A stretch of 64,000 nt of DNA from Chromobacterium subtsugae (lineage in GTDB: Bacteria; Pseudomonadota; Gammaproteobacteria; Burkholderiales; Chromobacteriaceae). The notes under the pieces were generated by a model. That model was not told where the DNA came from. It was given only the letters and a program-made list of their open reading frames with translations, and did not search any database. Below are positions 30,685 through 39,140 of the stretch, piece by piece. The translations under genes were made by a program, and so were the position numbers. The stretch spans positions 1-64,000 of the forward strand of contig NZ_JYKA01000014.1 in assembly GCF_001676875.1 (NCBI RefSeq), read 5' to 3'. How positions within the stretch are numbered: position 1 is the first letter of the stretch; each line of letters begins with the position of its first letter.

Positions 30685-31902
30685 ATGGCAATCAATATCC
30701 CTGCTGGCTCTGGCGTCCGGCTCGCGACCTGCGTTGAAACTGCTCAAGGCGTGCTGCCGGCGAGCCCGGCGTTCAAGGTGAAGCGAATCACCAGCCTGAA
30801 GCCTCAGTTCCAGCGCGATGCCCTGAAAAGCGACGAGCTGAACGTGTCGCGTCAGGTGCTGTCCATGCGCCTGGGCATGTACAAGGCGAACTACCAATTC
30901 GATGGCAACTTGCTGTTGGGCGGCTGGGACGATGAGCTGGCCTGCGCGATGGACAACTCCTGGGTGAGCGGGCCGACGTTCTCCGGATCGGCAGCGATTG
31001 CCGGCGCCGCCAGCACGGTTACCCGCTCGGCCGGATCCTGGATCGCCGACGGCTTCATGGCCGGCGTGTGGGTGAAGCTGGCAGGTTTCACCGCCACGGC
31101 CAATAACGCGGCCATCGCACAGATCAACGCGGTGACGGCCCAAGTGCTGACGCTTACCGTTATCTCTCCGGCCGGCGGTGCCCTGGTCGATGAGGCAGCT
31201 GCGGCAGGCCGGTCGGTTACGGTGATTGGCAAATACCTGACCGTCGGCCAGGCGGCCACCTTGCCGGGGTCGTTGTCCATCGAACACTACATTCCCGGCA
31301 ACGGCGTTTACGAGCTGTACTCCGGCATGTGCGTCGACAAGATGACCATCTCGGCCAAGCCGAACGAGATGGTGAAGATTTCGTTCGACTTCGTCGGCCT
31401 GAATTCGGTGCAGGGCACGGTCGCCAATGGCACCACTTATCCGGCCGCGCCAACCAATGCGCCGATGGACGCGTTCAGCGCGCCGCTGTACATCGGTGGC
31501 CAGGCGGTAGGTAACATCACCAGCATGACTCTGAATCTGCAGAATGGGCGAAAGGCTGCCGACGGCGTGCTCGGATCGAAGGTGGCGCCGGCCATCATCG
31601 AGGGCACCAACGAAGTGACGCTCGACATCACCGCCTACTTCAGCGACCAGTCGCTGGTCCAGGCCTTCCGTAATGAGACCAATGTCGCGATCGACCTGCC
31701 GTTCTTCGATGTCAACGGCGTGGATTTCATCAAGTTGCGCATGGGCAACGTGAAAATCCTGTCTGCCGACGAAGATATCAAGCTGAACGCCGGCGTGCTG
31801 CTGAACATCAAAGCCCAGGCGCTGGCCGACCCCGGCACGGCTGCGCAGACCGGCACGCAGTACGGGACGAACCTGCTGATCCAGCGGAGCAACCCCGCCT
31901 GA
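30685..31902 (+). CDS. major tail tube protein (405 aa)
   Basis: SGVRLATCVETAQGVLPASP and ITSLKPQFQRDALKSDELNV begin a tube protein of the Phage_tube_2 type. VDKMTISAKPNEMVKISFDF and LNLQNGRKAADGVLGSKVAP complete the beta-sandwich. Residues about 95-165 (SGPTFSGSAAIAGAASTVTR onward) look like an inserted Ig-like domain that would decorate the tail outside. Confidence 0.8.
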   Translation: MAINIPAGSGVRLATCVETAQGVLPASPAFKVKRITSLKPQFQRDALKSDELNVSRQVLSMRLGMYKANYQFDGNLLLGGWDDELACAMDNSWVSGPTFSGSAAIAGAASTVTRSAGSWIADGFMAGVWVKLAGFTATANNAAIAQINAVTAQVLTLTVISPAGGALVDEAAAAGRSVTVIGKYLTVGQAATLPGSLSIEHYIPGNGVYELYSGMCVDKMTISAKPNEMVKISFDFVGLNSVQGTVANGTTYPAAPTNAPMDAFSAPLYIGGQAVGNITSMTLNLQNGRKAADGVLGSKVAPAIIEGTNEVTLDITAYFSDQSLVQAFRNETNVAIDLPFFDVNGVDFIKLRMGNVKILSADEDIKLNAGVLLNIKAQALADPGTAAQTGTQYGTNLLIQRSNPA

Positions 31903-31916
31903 TGTAGAATGGTGGC

Positions 31917-32243
31917 ATGGGAATCTTCCTTGCCATCACCTCATTCTTGCTGATCCTGCTGCTGGCGCGCCCGCGCGTGCGACAGGTCGGCTATACCCCG
32001 CCAGATGCAGTGATTCCGCTGCATCGCGGCGAGGACACGCCGGAGCGCGTGGCGCAGTCGCACATGATCGCCATCACCGAGCATATCCAGCATGCCCAGG
32101 CCAATGTCGGAGCGGTCCGCCGCTATCACGCCGAGGAGGCGCAGCGGATCCTGGAGTCTCTACATCACGAGGCGCAGTTTCTTCCCTTCACGGTGACTGG
32201 CCTGATTGAGGCGCAGGCGGCGATCAGCCGGCTATTGCGATAA
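31917..32243 (+). CDS. membrane-anchored hypothetical protein (108 aa)
   Basis: MGIFLAITSFLLILLLARPR is one membrane span followed by a soluble helical domain (AITEHIQHAQANVGAVRRYH, EAQRILESLHHEAQFLPFTV). It sits between the tube and chaperone genes. Function unknown. A terminator follows. Confidence 0.52.
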   Translation: MGIFLAITSFLLILLLARPRVRQVGYTPPDAVIPLHRGEDTPERVAQSHMIAITEHIQHAQANVGAVRRYHAEEAQRILESLHHEAQFLPFTVTGLIEAQAAISRLLR

Positions 32244-32261
32244 GCCGCAAAAAAACACAGC

Positions 32262-32290
32262 ACAACCCCGCTACGGCGGGGTTATTTCAT
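32262..32290 (+). terminator. terminator
   Basis: AACCCCGC-tacg-GCGGGGTT then ATTTCATTTT, with an A8 run on the 5' side. Confidence 0.68.
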
Positions 32291-32304
32291 TTTGGAGCCC
32301 TTGC

Positions 32305-32778
32305 ATGGACCTTTCCTCCCCGAGCCTGGCCGATCTGGCCGATGTCGCTCAACCCCTGAAGATCCTCGACCCCCTGACGCTGCGGCCGAATGGCTTGGTG
32401 CTGGACATTGTCGGCCGCGAGTCGGCGCGCGTGCGTCACCACGACCGCCAGATCGAGGCGGAGCTGTTCCAGCGCGCCGCCGCTGCCTTCAAAGAGGGGC
32501 GCGAGAATCTGCCGCTGACCGATGCCGAGAAGGACGAGCTTGAAGCCCGGCGCGCTGCGGCTGTAGTCGTAGGGCTCACCGGCCTGACCGACAACGGCCA
32601 GCCGGTGGCATACAGCCCCGAGGTTGTGCTGCAGCTGATGCGCCGCCACGCCTGGATACAGCGCCAAGTGCAGCGCGCTCATCTGGACGACGAGAGTTTT
32701 TTCGGGAGCAAGCCCGGCGACTCCTCGACTGGGCAAAGCACTACTTCCGACTCCACCGACCCGGTGCCGACGGCGTAG
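32305..32778 (+). CDS. tail assembly chaperone, G-like (157 aa)
   Basis: LTLRPNGLVLDIVGRESARV and LPLTDAEKDELEARRAAAVV are typical of gpG-like chaperones that bind the tape measure. The frame-0 product ends in a Ser/Thr-rich tail after codon 133. Most ribosomes should make this form; a minority slip at 32697-32703 to make the longer GT product. Confidence 0.78.
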   Translation: MDLSSPSLADLADVAQPLKILDPLTLRPNGLVLDIVGRESARVRHHDRQIEAELFQRAAAAFKEGRENLPLTDAEKDELEARRAAAVVVGLTGLTDNGQPVAYSPEVVLQLMRRHAWIQRQVQRAHLDDESFFGSKPGDSSTGQSTTSDSTDPVPTA

Positions 32779-33059
32779 CGCCAGCGCAGCACCTGCAAGC
32801 CATCTGGAAGGCCACCGGCATCCGGCCGGCTGATCTGGATCCGCCTTGCGCATTTCCTGAGCTGCTTTCCGGCGCCTGGCGCTGGTTCGGTGAGCTCTCA
32901 GTCCGTCGCGGGCAGTCTGAGTTTGGCCCTCTGCCCATCAGCTGGGCTGACATGGCGGCATGGAATGCCATGACGCAGGCGAACCCGTCGCCGCGCGAAG
33001 TGGAGCTGATCATACAGCTGGACGGAGTGTATTTCGAATCGAGGAGCAGCAATGGCTGA
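32305..33059 (+). CDS. tail assembly chaperone GT fusion by -1 frameshift (about 251 aa)
   Basis: At the heptamer T-TTT-TTC (32697-32703) the -1 frame opens to FREQARRLLDWAKHYFRLHR and runs without stop through FPELLSGAWRWFGELSVRRG and WADMAAWNAMTQANPSPREV to TGA at 33057. This second part is the usual T domain (DMAAWNAM is typical). It ends inside the start of the tape-measure gene. The arrangement equals lambda G/GT; the heptamer is of the classic slippery form. Confidence 0.8.
32697..32703 (+). promoter_or_regulatory. programmed -1 ribosomal frameshift site
   Basis: TTTTTTC read as T-TTT-TTC in frame 0, preceded by AG. Slipping one base back leads into the T-domain frame. No obvious pseudoknot was worked out. 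Confidence 0.78.
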
Positions 33060-35925
33060 CAACGCGGAACTGGGATTCTCGGTCGATACCAGCCAGCTGG
33101 ATGAGGCGACCAAGGCGCTGGACCGAGTGACGGATGCGGCCGGCCGCACGGAGCAGGCAACGATTTCCGCCGGAGGCGCCGGACGGAAGATGGCGCACGA
33201 CTACGTGCCGGGCGTGGACGCAACCGTCGACGCCATACAGCGCAGCGAGCGCGCGGCCAATGCCTACATCCAGTCGCTGCAGAAGCAGCTGGACATGCTG
33301 GGCAAGAACAAGGCAGAGCAGGCGGCGCTACAGGCTCAATACAGCGGCTTCAGCCAGCAGATCCAGCAGCAGGCCTACGACATCGGCAAGAAGATCGATG
33401 CCTGGCACCGGGAGGAGGAGGCCGCCAAGGCCGCCGCGAAGGCGGAGGAGCTTGCCGGCCGTACCGCAGCGGTGTCGGCTGAGGGATTCAAAGCCCTGAC
33501 GTTTGCCAATGCGGGTTCGACCCGTGAGCTGATTGTTCTGGCTCACGAGGCCATGACCGGCAACTTCAGCCGGATGCCGGGATCGTTCATGGTGCTGATG
33601 GAGCGTGCCGGCGGCCTGCATGAGATGCTGGGTGCCCTGGTCTCTCCGTTCGGCCTGCTGGCCACTGCCGGTGCCGCCGCCGTGGGTGCCGTGGCCGTTG
33701 CCTTCTATCAGGGTACTCAAGAGACCAAAGCATTCAACAACGCCATAGCGTTGACCGGCAACTATGTCGGAATGACCTCGTCGTCGTTTGAGGCCATGGC
33801 CCAGAGGTTGGCTGACGCCAACCACGTCAGCGCCGGGTCGATGCGCGAGCTGATGGATCAGATGATCCAAACCGGCCAGGTGAGCGGCAAGCAGATTGAG
33901 CTGATCACCGATGCGGCGCAGCGCTATGCCAAGTTGACCGGCGGCGATGCTGCGGATGCTGCGACCAAGTTTGCCAAGGCTTTGAGCGATCCGTCCAAGA
34001 GCGCTGTCGAGCTCAACAATCAGATGCATTTCCTGACGCTGGCTCAGTATGAGCAGATTGAGGCGATGCAGAAGGCGGGAGATATTCAGGGGGCGCAACT
34101 GGCGCTGTCCAAGGCGTTGGATGATCATCTTCAATCTGCCTCACTGCCAAATCTAGGGTATCTGGCGATGGCCTGGGAAGGCGTCGCCATGGGGGTACGC
34201 AAGGCCTGGGATGCAATGAAGGGGTGGGGGCGTGATAGCTCGGTTGCGGAGCAGATCGCAGCCAACAACGCTGAAATAGCCAGCCTGATGGCGGCCTCGA
34301 CAGGTTCAGGATATGGGGCAGGCAACAAGGCCCGCGCCGATGCTTTGCGAGCAGAGAACGCCAATTTGCAAGCACGGCTGGTCAGGGACACTGAGGTGGC
34401 GCAGGCGAAAGGACAAGCCGCCCAGATCAATCAAGAGGGTATTGCAGCTCGAGCTCGGTATAAGCTATTCCTAAAAGAATTTGCCAGCCCGGCAGAGAAG
34501 CGGCAGATGGAAATCGCAGAAAAGATGCGCGACTTCGACGCGATGATCATGGCCGGTGACCAGATTACGCCCAAGATGCGCGATGACGCTATCGCAGCGA
34601 TCAACGAGAAGTACAAGGACAAAAAGCCTCCGCATGCCAAGATCGACCATGCCGCCCGCCAGACAGATCAAGAGATGGCGCGCGCGCAGGCGATGCTGGC
34701 AGAGGCGAGAGCACAGATCGGCATGCTGGCCGACGGCGACGACAGCCGGCTGGCGAAGCTGACTGCGGCGGAGAAGCGGATCATCGAGCTGCGCACCCAG
34801 CTGCAGATGCCGCAGCAGTTCCGCGTGGGCCAGATGAGCGACGGCCAAATCAAGAGCGCGATTGCCGAGTATCAGCAGGCGATCCCGCTGCAGCGCAAGT
34901 TCATGGAGGATCGGCTGGCCGTTCACAACCAGGAGATGGCGAGCAAGTCCGCGCTGGATACTGGCAACAAGTGGCGCGGCGCCACCGCTCAGCAGCTGGC
35001 ACAACTGCAGCAAGAGCATGATCTGGTCGGCGCATCGACGCAGGCGCGCAAGCTCTACGCGGCCCAATTGAAGATCGAGCAGGATCTGCGGGCTGCAATC
35101 TCCTCCGCGGCCAACAAGGTCAATCTGACGGATCAGGAGTTCATCGCTCAATACCCGCAGGTTGTCGAGCAGCTGCGCCAAGGGGCAAAGGTCCGGCTGG
35201 AGCAGGAAATCCCTGCTATTCAGCAGGAAATCGAGCTTCAGCAGCAGTGGTCCACAGGCTGGGCCGATGCATGGGCCAAGTACCAGGACGCCGCCAATAA
35301 CAACGCAAACGCTGCCAGCGGCGTTTTCAATTCCATGACGCACAGTATGGAGTCGACGCTGACCAAGTTCTTCGAAACCGGCAAATTGGGCTGGAAGAGC
35401 TTCGCCGCGGCGATCCTTCAGGAAATTGAGAAGATCGCGGTAGCGAAGGCTGCGGCCGGCATGCTGACCCAGGCTGCCGGCTTTGTGTCGGGCGTGATGC
35501 CGACGCAATCTGCCGCTCCTGTTGAGGCAGGTACGCCATCTTGGACCGCTCAGGCCGACGGCGGGGCATGGTCGCGAGGTGTGCAGTTCTATGCGAATGG
35601 CGGCGTGTTCGACCGGCCGACTGGGTTTGCTCACGCAGGAGGTCTGGGCGTGCTGGGTGAGGCCGGGCCGGAGGCGGTGATGCCGTTGACGCGCGGTGCC
35701 GATGGCCGGTTGGGCGTGCGAGCGTCCGGCGGTTCGGGGGGCGGCGACGTGATGATCAACCAGACGGTGATCTATCAGGACGCCGGTGGCAAGCAGACGC
35801 AGGGCGATGCGCAGGGTAGCGCGATGATGGCGGGAATGGCCGAGGCGGTGAAGGCCTTGGTGAAGCAGGGCATTGCCGCAGAGTTGCGGCAGGGCGGCAT
35901 GTTGTACAAGGCGAGGAGCGCATAG
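33052..35925 (+). CDS. tail tape measure protein (957 aa)
   Basis: Long, mostly helical: coiled coil at residues 60-150 (YIQSLQKQLDMLGKNKAEQA), a TMP-type domain (AGSTRELIVLAHEAMTGNFS, MPGSFMVLMERAGGLHEMLG) with hydrophobic LLATAGAAAVGAVAVAFYQG, and a lambda-family end (FETGKLGWKSFAAAILQEIE, then GLGVLGEAGPEAVMPLTRGA). It sets tail length and is ejected with the DNA. GAGGAG precedes the ATG. Confidence 0.92.
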   Translation: MADNAELGFSVDTSQLDEATKALDRVTDAAGRTEQATISAGGAGRKMAHDYVPGVDATVDAIQRSERAANAYIQSLQKQLDMLGKNKAEQAALQAQYSGFSQQIQQQAYDIGKKIDAWHREEEAAKAAAKAEELAGRTAAVSAEGFKALTFANAGSTRELIVLAHEAMTGNFSRMPGSFMVLMERAGGLHEMLGALVSPFGLLATAGAAAVGAVAVAFYQGTQETKAFNNAIALTGNYVGMTSSSFEAMAQRLADANHVSAGSMRELMDQMIQTGQVSGKQIELITDAAQRYAKLTGGDAADAATKFAKALSDPSKSAVELNNQMHFLTLAQYEQIEAMQKAGDIQGAQLALSKALDDHLQSASLPNLGYLAMAWEGVAMGVRKAWDAMKGWGRDSSVAEQIAANNAEIASLMAASTGSGYGAGNKARADALRAENANLQARLVRDTEVAQAKGQAAQINQEGIAARARYKLFLKEFASPAEKRQMEIAEKMRDFDAMIMAGDQITPKMRDDAIAAINEKYKDKKPPHAKIDHAARQTDQEMARAQAMLAEARAQIGMLADGDDSRLAKLTAAEKRIIELRTQLQMPQQFRVGQMSDGQIKSAIAEYQQAIPLQRKFMEDRLAVHNQEMASKSALDTGNKWRGATAQQLAQLQQEHDLVGASTQARKLYAAQLKIEQDLRAAISSAANKVNLTDQEFIAQYPQVVEQLRQGAKVRLEQEIPAIQQEIELQQQWSTGWADAWAKYQDAANNNANAASGVFNSMTHSMESTLTKFFETGKLGWKSFAAAILQEIEKIAVAKAAAGMLTQAAGFVSGVMPTQSAAPVEAGTPSWTAQADGGAWSRGVQFYANGGVFDRPTGFAHAGGLGVLGEAGPEAVMPLTRGADGRLGVRASGGSGGGDVMINQTVIYQDAGGKQTQGDAQGSAMMAGMAEAVKALVKQGIAAELRQGGMLYKARSA

Positions 35926-36269
35926 TGGCAGACACCTTTACCTGGACGCCCTCGGTGAATATGGAGACCGAAACCGCTCCGGCGGTAACGGTTTCCAAGT
36001 TTGGCGACGGTTACAGCCAGCGGGCGCCGGCCGGGATCAATAATCTGGCCGACACCTTCACGCTGGCCTTCAATAACCGTTCTCCCGCCGAGATTGCTGC
36101 GATTGATGCGTTCCTGACAAAGCAGCGTGGCGTGTCCTGGTTCTGGTTTACGGGGGCGGATGGCAACAAGGTCAAAGTGATTTGCCAGAAGCCTTGGAAG
36201 CGAACTGATCCAGTGTCGGGAGTGGTAAGTCTCACTTGTATTTTTGATCAAGTATTTGATGCAACTTAG
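35925..36269 (+). CDS. minor tail protein, lambda gpM-like (114 aa)
   Basis: FTWTPSVNMETETAPAVTVS followed by KFGDGYSQRAPAGINN and VSWFWFTGADGNKVKVICQK match the Phage_min_tail family. A GTG start overlaps the tape-measure stop. It caps the tail tip side near gpL. Confidence 0.85.
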   Translation: MADTFTWTPSVNMETETAPAVTVSKFGDGYSQRAPAGINNLADTFTLAFNNRSPAEIAAIDAFLTKQRGVSWFWFTGADGNKVKVICQKPWKRTDPVSGVVSLTCIFDQVFDAT

Positions 36270-36319
36270 ATAGATATGGTGTTGAAATTAAAGATACCAA
36301 TAAAGATGATGTGGGAATT

Positions 36320-36349
36320 TTGACGAGTAGGTAGTACTCCTAATAATAT
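36320..36349 (+). promoter_or_regulatory. sigma-70-like promoter of a cargo gene
   Basis: TTGACG (36320-36325), 18-bp spacer, TAATAT (36344-36349) in a strongly AT-rich 120-bp gap inside the otherwise packed tail operon. It faces the gene starting at 36401. Confidence 0.6.
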
Positions 36350-36400
36350 TTTTGAAAATAAGGAGCTAAATAGGAAAAGTAGATCGGTTGGATGGATGAT

Positions 36401-37063
36401 ATGAAAGTGGCTAAATTGGCTTTCTTGGGTGTTGTGCTTGTGGTGGAGTCTGGCTGTGTTGTGTTTTCTCCGCAGTGGCCATGGCAAGATGCTAAAAATT
36501 ACCCTTGTTCGAAGATCAGTACAGAACCCTGTACTCCTGAAGATGCGATTTCTACTTATATTAAGGCAACTACATTCTGTCGACAGGTTTTGAATTACTA
36601 TGAATCTGGCGGTGAACTTGATGATGGTTCTAAGCTTTTAGTCGGGTCGGTTGGGGCGCTTTCTGGCTCGGTACTGTCGGTGGTTGCAAAGGGAACTGCT
36701 GCAAAAGGCTGGTCTGGGATGTCTGGGGCGGCGAATGGCATTCAGGCTACAATGGATAAAACTTTTTCAAGCATTGTGTCTTACAAGAAAATGGATGCGG
36801 TTAATCAGTCGTATGCACATGATGTTTCGGTTATTTTTAATGAAAGCGGTAGTGATAACCCTGTTTCAAATAACAAAATAGTTTTCGGATCGATAATGAT
36901 GGCAGCAGACTGTGCAATGGGTTCTTCCAAAGTTGATGCTGCCTTCCTTCAACAGATTGCTGATTTTCCTATAAGCACCCCCAAGCCAAATAAAGGGGTT
37001 GATCCAAAAAAACAGACTGATGCATCTGCATCTGCTCCGGCATCAGCGTCTGCGAGTAAATAA
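36401..37063 (+). CDS. exported cargo (moron) protein (220 aa)
   Basis: MKVAKLAFLGVVLVVESGCV is a signal peptide with a Cys that could be lipidated, although Glu at the -3 place is atypical for a lipobox. The mature part has paired cysteines (NYPCSKISTEPCTPED), a glycine-rich hydrophobic stretch (LLVGSVGALSGSVLSVVAKG) and an Ala/Ser-rich repeat-like end (DASASAPASASASK). It is far more AT-rich than gpM and gpL on both sides and has its own promoter. This is the classic look of a lysogenic-conversion gene; function unknown. Confidence 0.68.
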   Translation: MKVAKLAFLGVVLVVESGCVVFSPQWPWQDAKNYPCSKISTEPCTPEDAISTYIKATTFCRQVLNYYESGGELDDGSKLLVGSVGALSGSVLSVVAKGTAAKGWSGMSGAANGIQATMDKTFSSIVSYKKMDAVNQSYAHDVSVIFNESGSDNPVSNNKIVFGSIMMAADCAMGSSKVDAAFLQQIADFPISTPKPNKGVDPKKQTDASASAPASASASK

Positions 37064-37077
37064 CCTAGAGTTTTAAT

Positions 37078-37776
37078 ATGCAAATCCAGCAAGATGTCCA
37101 AGGCTTCATCCTTGATGCAAGGGTGGAGCTTTTTCAATTGGCCCCGCCACCCGGCACGCCATACCCGGTGCAGTACTTCACGCCGGCCGGAACCGATGCC
37201 AATACCAATGCGATCAGCTTCATGGGCCAGCAGTATCAGCCCTGGGCAATCCAGGCAGAGGGATTCGAGAAAACAGTGCAGGGCAGTGCGCCGCGGCCGA
37301 CGCTGTCCATCGCCAATGCGGTGATGGGCGCTAATGGCCCCATCTATGGCATCTTTACCCAGTTGGTCCGCCAGTTCCGAGGCTTGGCCGGCTGGCGGGT
37401 GACGCGCATGGTGACCTACGCCAAGTATTTGGATGGCGGCGCGCTGGCCGGCGCTCCAGAGTTCCACCAGCAGGAAATCTGGTTTGTGAACCGGCGGACC
37501 CAGGATGACGGCACGGTTCTGCAGTTTGAGCTGGTGAGCGCGCTGGACCTTGAAGGCAAGACAGTGCCAAACACCATGGCCAGCGTCTATTGCCCGGCCC
37601 AGACGCAGTACCGGAGCGCGGCGTGCGGCTACGCCGGCGCTGCCATGTTCGACGTCGATGGCATGCCTACGAACGATCCCAGCAAAGATGCTTGCGGGAA
37701 GCACTTCAGCGACTGTCAGCGCCGGGGGAATCAGACCAACTATCCCGGATTGCTGGGGCTGCGGCGCTACGGTTAA
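37078..37776 (+). CDS. minor tail protein, lambda gpL-like (232 aa)
   Basis: IQQDVQGFILDARVELFQLA at the start and a C-terminal cysteine set (SVYCPAQTQYRSAACGYAGA, SKDACGKHFSDCQRRG) match gpL, which in lambda binds an iron-sulfur cluster through four cysteines. Part of the tail-tip cone. The cargo gene upstream separates it from gpM. Confidence 0.87.
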   Translation: MQIQQDVQGFILDARVELFQLAPPPGTPYPVQYFTPAGTDANTNAISFMGQQYQPWAIQAEGFEKTVQGSAPRPTLSIANAVMGANGPIYGIFTQLVRQFRGLAGWRVTRMVTYAKYLDGGALAGAPEFHQQEIWFVNRRTQDDGTVLQFELVSALDLEGKTVPNTMASVYCPAQTQYRSAACGYAGAAMFDVDGMPTNDPSKDACGKHFSDCQRRGNQTNYPGLLGLRRYG

Positions 37777-37795
37777 GCGATCCCAATCCAATAAA

Positions 37796-37822
37796 CAACC
37801 CGCTTCGGCGGGTTTCTTCATT
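37796..37822 (+). terminator. terminator or spacer hairpin
   Basis: AACCCGC-ttcg-GCGGGTT then TCTTCATTTCT. Lies between gpL- and gpK-like genes. Confidence 0.6.
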
Positions 37823-37834
37823 TCTGGGGCCCTG

Positions 37835-38518
37835 ATGATCAACGAAATGCTGCACCTGGCGGAGCTGGCGCACCCGCAGGAAGCGTGCGGGGTGTTGCTG
37901 GACTCCGGCCGTGTCTACCCGTGCAGAAACATTGCCGGCGATCCCCGCGCGCAATTCGAGCTCGATCCGGTGGACTATGCCGCCGCCGAGCAGCTGGGCC
38001 GGGTCGTTGGCATCTGGCACAGCCACCCGGACGACACGGCCGACCCGAGCATGGTGGATCGTGTGATGTGCGAGCGAACCGGGCTGCCCTGGCACATCGT
38101 CAGCTGGCCGAATGGCGAGCACACGCTGACCGAGCCAGGCGGCTGGCAGGCGCCCTACGAAGGGCGCCCGTTCTGCTGGGGAATGTTCGACTGCTTCAGC
38201 CTGGCGCAGGACTGGCATCGGCGCGAGACGGGCATTCAGTTGTCACGGGCGCAGGTGGCGGAAGAGTTCTGGCTGAAGGGTGACAGCCCGTTCCCGGCCT
38301 GGCTGGCCAGCGCGCCAGTGGATGTCGTGGAGGGAGAGCCCGTGCGCGGTGACCTGATATTCATGATGTGCGAGGCCAACGTGGTCAACCATGTAGCCGT
38401 CTACCTCGGCGATAGCCGAATTCTGCATCAGCTCTACCATCAGCCCAGCCAGGTCGGCATCTATGGCGGCTGGTGGCGGCGCTGCACCGTAACCGTTGTG
38501 AGGCCACGCCATGAGTGA
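37835..38518 (+). CDS. tail assembly protein gpK-like: JAMM plus NlpC/P60 (227 aa)
   Basis: The N-terminal JAMM peptidase has Glu16 (QEACGVL) and H-S-H at 62-64 with Ser72 and Asp75 (HSHPDDTADPSMVD). The C-terminal NlpC/P60 part has Cys120 in MFDCFSLAQDW and a His in NVVNHVAVYLG. Both active sites look complete. It cleaves peptidoglycan or processes tail-tip proteins. ATG 37835 excludes an improbable upstream extension. Confidence 0.88.
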   Translation: MINEMLHLAELAHPQEACGVLLDSGRVYPCRNIAGDPRAQFELDPVDYAAAEQLGRVVGIWHSHPDDTADPSMVDRVMCERTGLPWHIVSWPNGEHTLTEPGGWQAPYEGRPFCWGMFDCFSLAQDWHRRETGIQLSRAQVAEEFWLKGDSPFPAWLASAPVDVVEGEPVRGDLIFMMCEANVVNHVAVYLGDSRILHQLYHQPSQVGIYGGWWRRCTVTVVRPRHE

Positions 38519-39104
38519 AAAACGTACCGTCCGCCTCGGCGGCGAGCTGGGCGAGAAGTTCGTGAAGCAGGTCGCCGCCTACGTGGATAGCGTCGGTGAG
38601 GCCGTCCGGATGCTGGACGCGAACTGGCCAGGATTCATCCAGCACCTGCGCGACAGCGATCCGGAAAAAGTGGGATACCGGGTGACCGTGGCTGACCGGG
38701 ATGTCGTTGAAGAAGATGAACTGGTGCTGGTGAGCAAGGGTGACATCCTCATCATGCCGGTAATCGGCGGAGCCAGTGCAGGGTTGCGGGTGTTTGCCGG
38801 CGCCGTCATCGCTGTTGTCGGGGCATACTTTGGCCAGCCTTGGGCGGTTCAGCTGGGTGTAGGGATGATGATTGGCGGGGCCGTTGAGTTATTGACGCCG
38901 ATACCGAAGCAGCCCGACTGGCAGGCCAAGGACGGCAAGCCGAACTACTGGTTCAACGGCGCGCAGCAGACCAGCGCGCAGGGCCTGCCCATTCCGATTG
39001 GAACCGGCACCATGCTGATTGCCGGCACGGTGATCTCCGCCGGCGTCAGCGTCGAGGACATCGGCACCGGGGCGCTGCCCAGCAATTCCCCTGTACTCAT
39101 ATAG
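38511..39104 (+). CDS. tail assembly protein gpI-like (197 aa)
   Basis: RTVRLGGELGEKFVKQVAAY and FIQHLRDSDPEKVGYRVTVA form the ubiquitin-like N-terminal domain; a hydrophobic Gly-rich stretch (AGLRVFAGAVIAVVGAYFGQ) follows. This is the lambda tail I family, needed for tip assembly. It overlaps the gpK-like gene by 8 nt. Confidence 0.85.
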   Translation: MSEKRTVRLGGELGEKFVKQVAAYVDSVGEAVRMLDANWPGFIQHLRDSDPEKVGYRVTVADRDVVEEDELVLVSKGDILIMPVIGGASAGLRVFAGAVIAVVGAYFGQPWAVQLGVGMMIGGAVELLTPIPKQPDWQAKDGKPNYWFNGAQQTSAQGLPIPIGTGTMLIAGTVISAGVSVEDIGTGALPSNSPVLI

Positions 39105-39131
39105 CCCGCCACGCGCGGGCATTTCTGTTTT
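39103..39131 (+). terminator. hairpin between I and J genes
   Basis: GCCCGC-cacgc-GCGGGC followed by ATTTCTGTTTT; overlaps the gpI stop. Weak terminator by its T content. Confidence 0.5.
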
Positions 39132-39140
39132 GGAGCATGA

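Noticed and set aside
34471-35634. A 387-codon minus-strand frame inside the tape-measure gene
   Set aside because: Leu/Arg/His-rich shadow of the coiled-coil coding strand.
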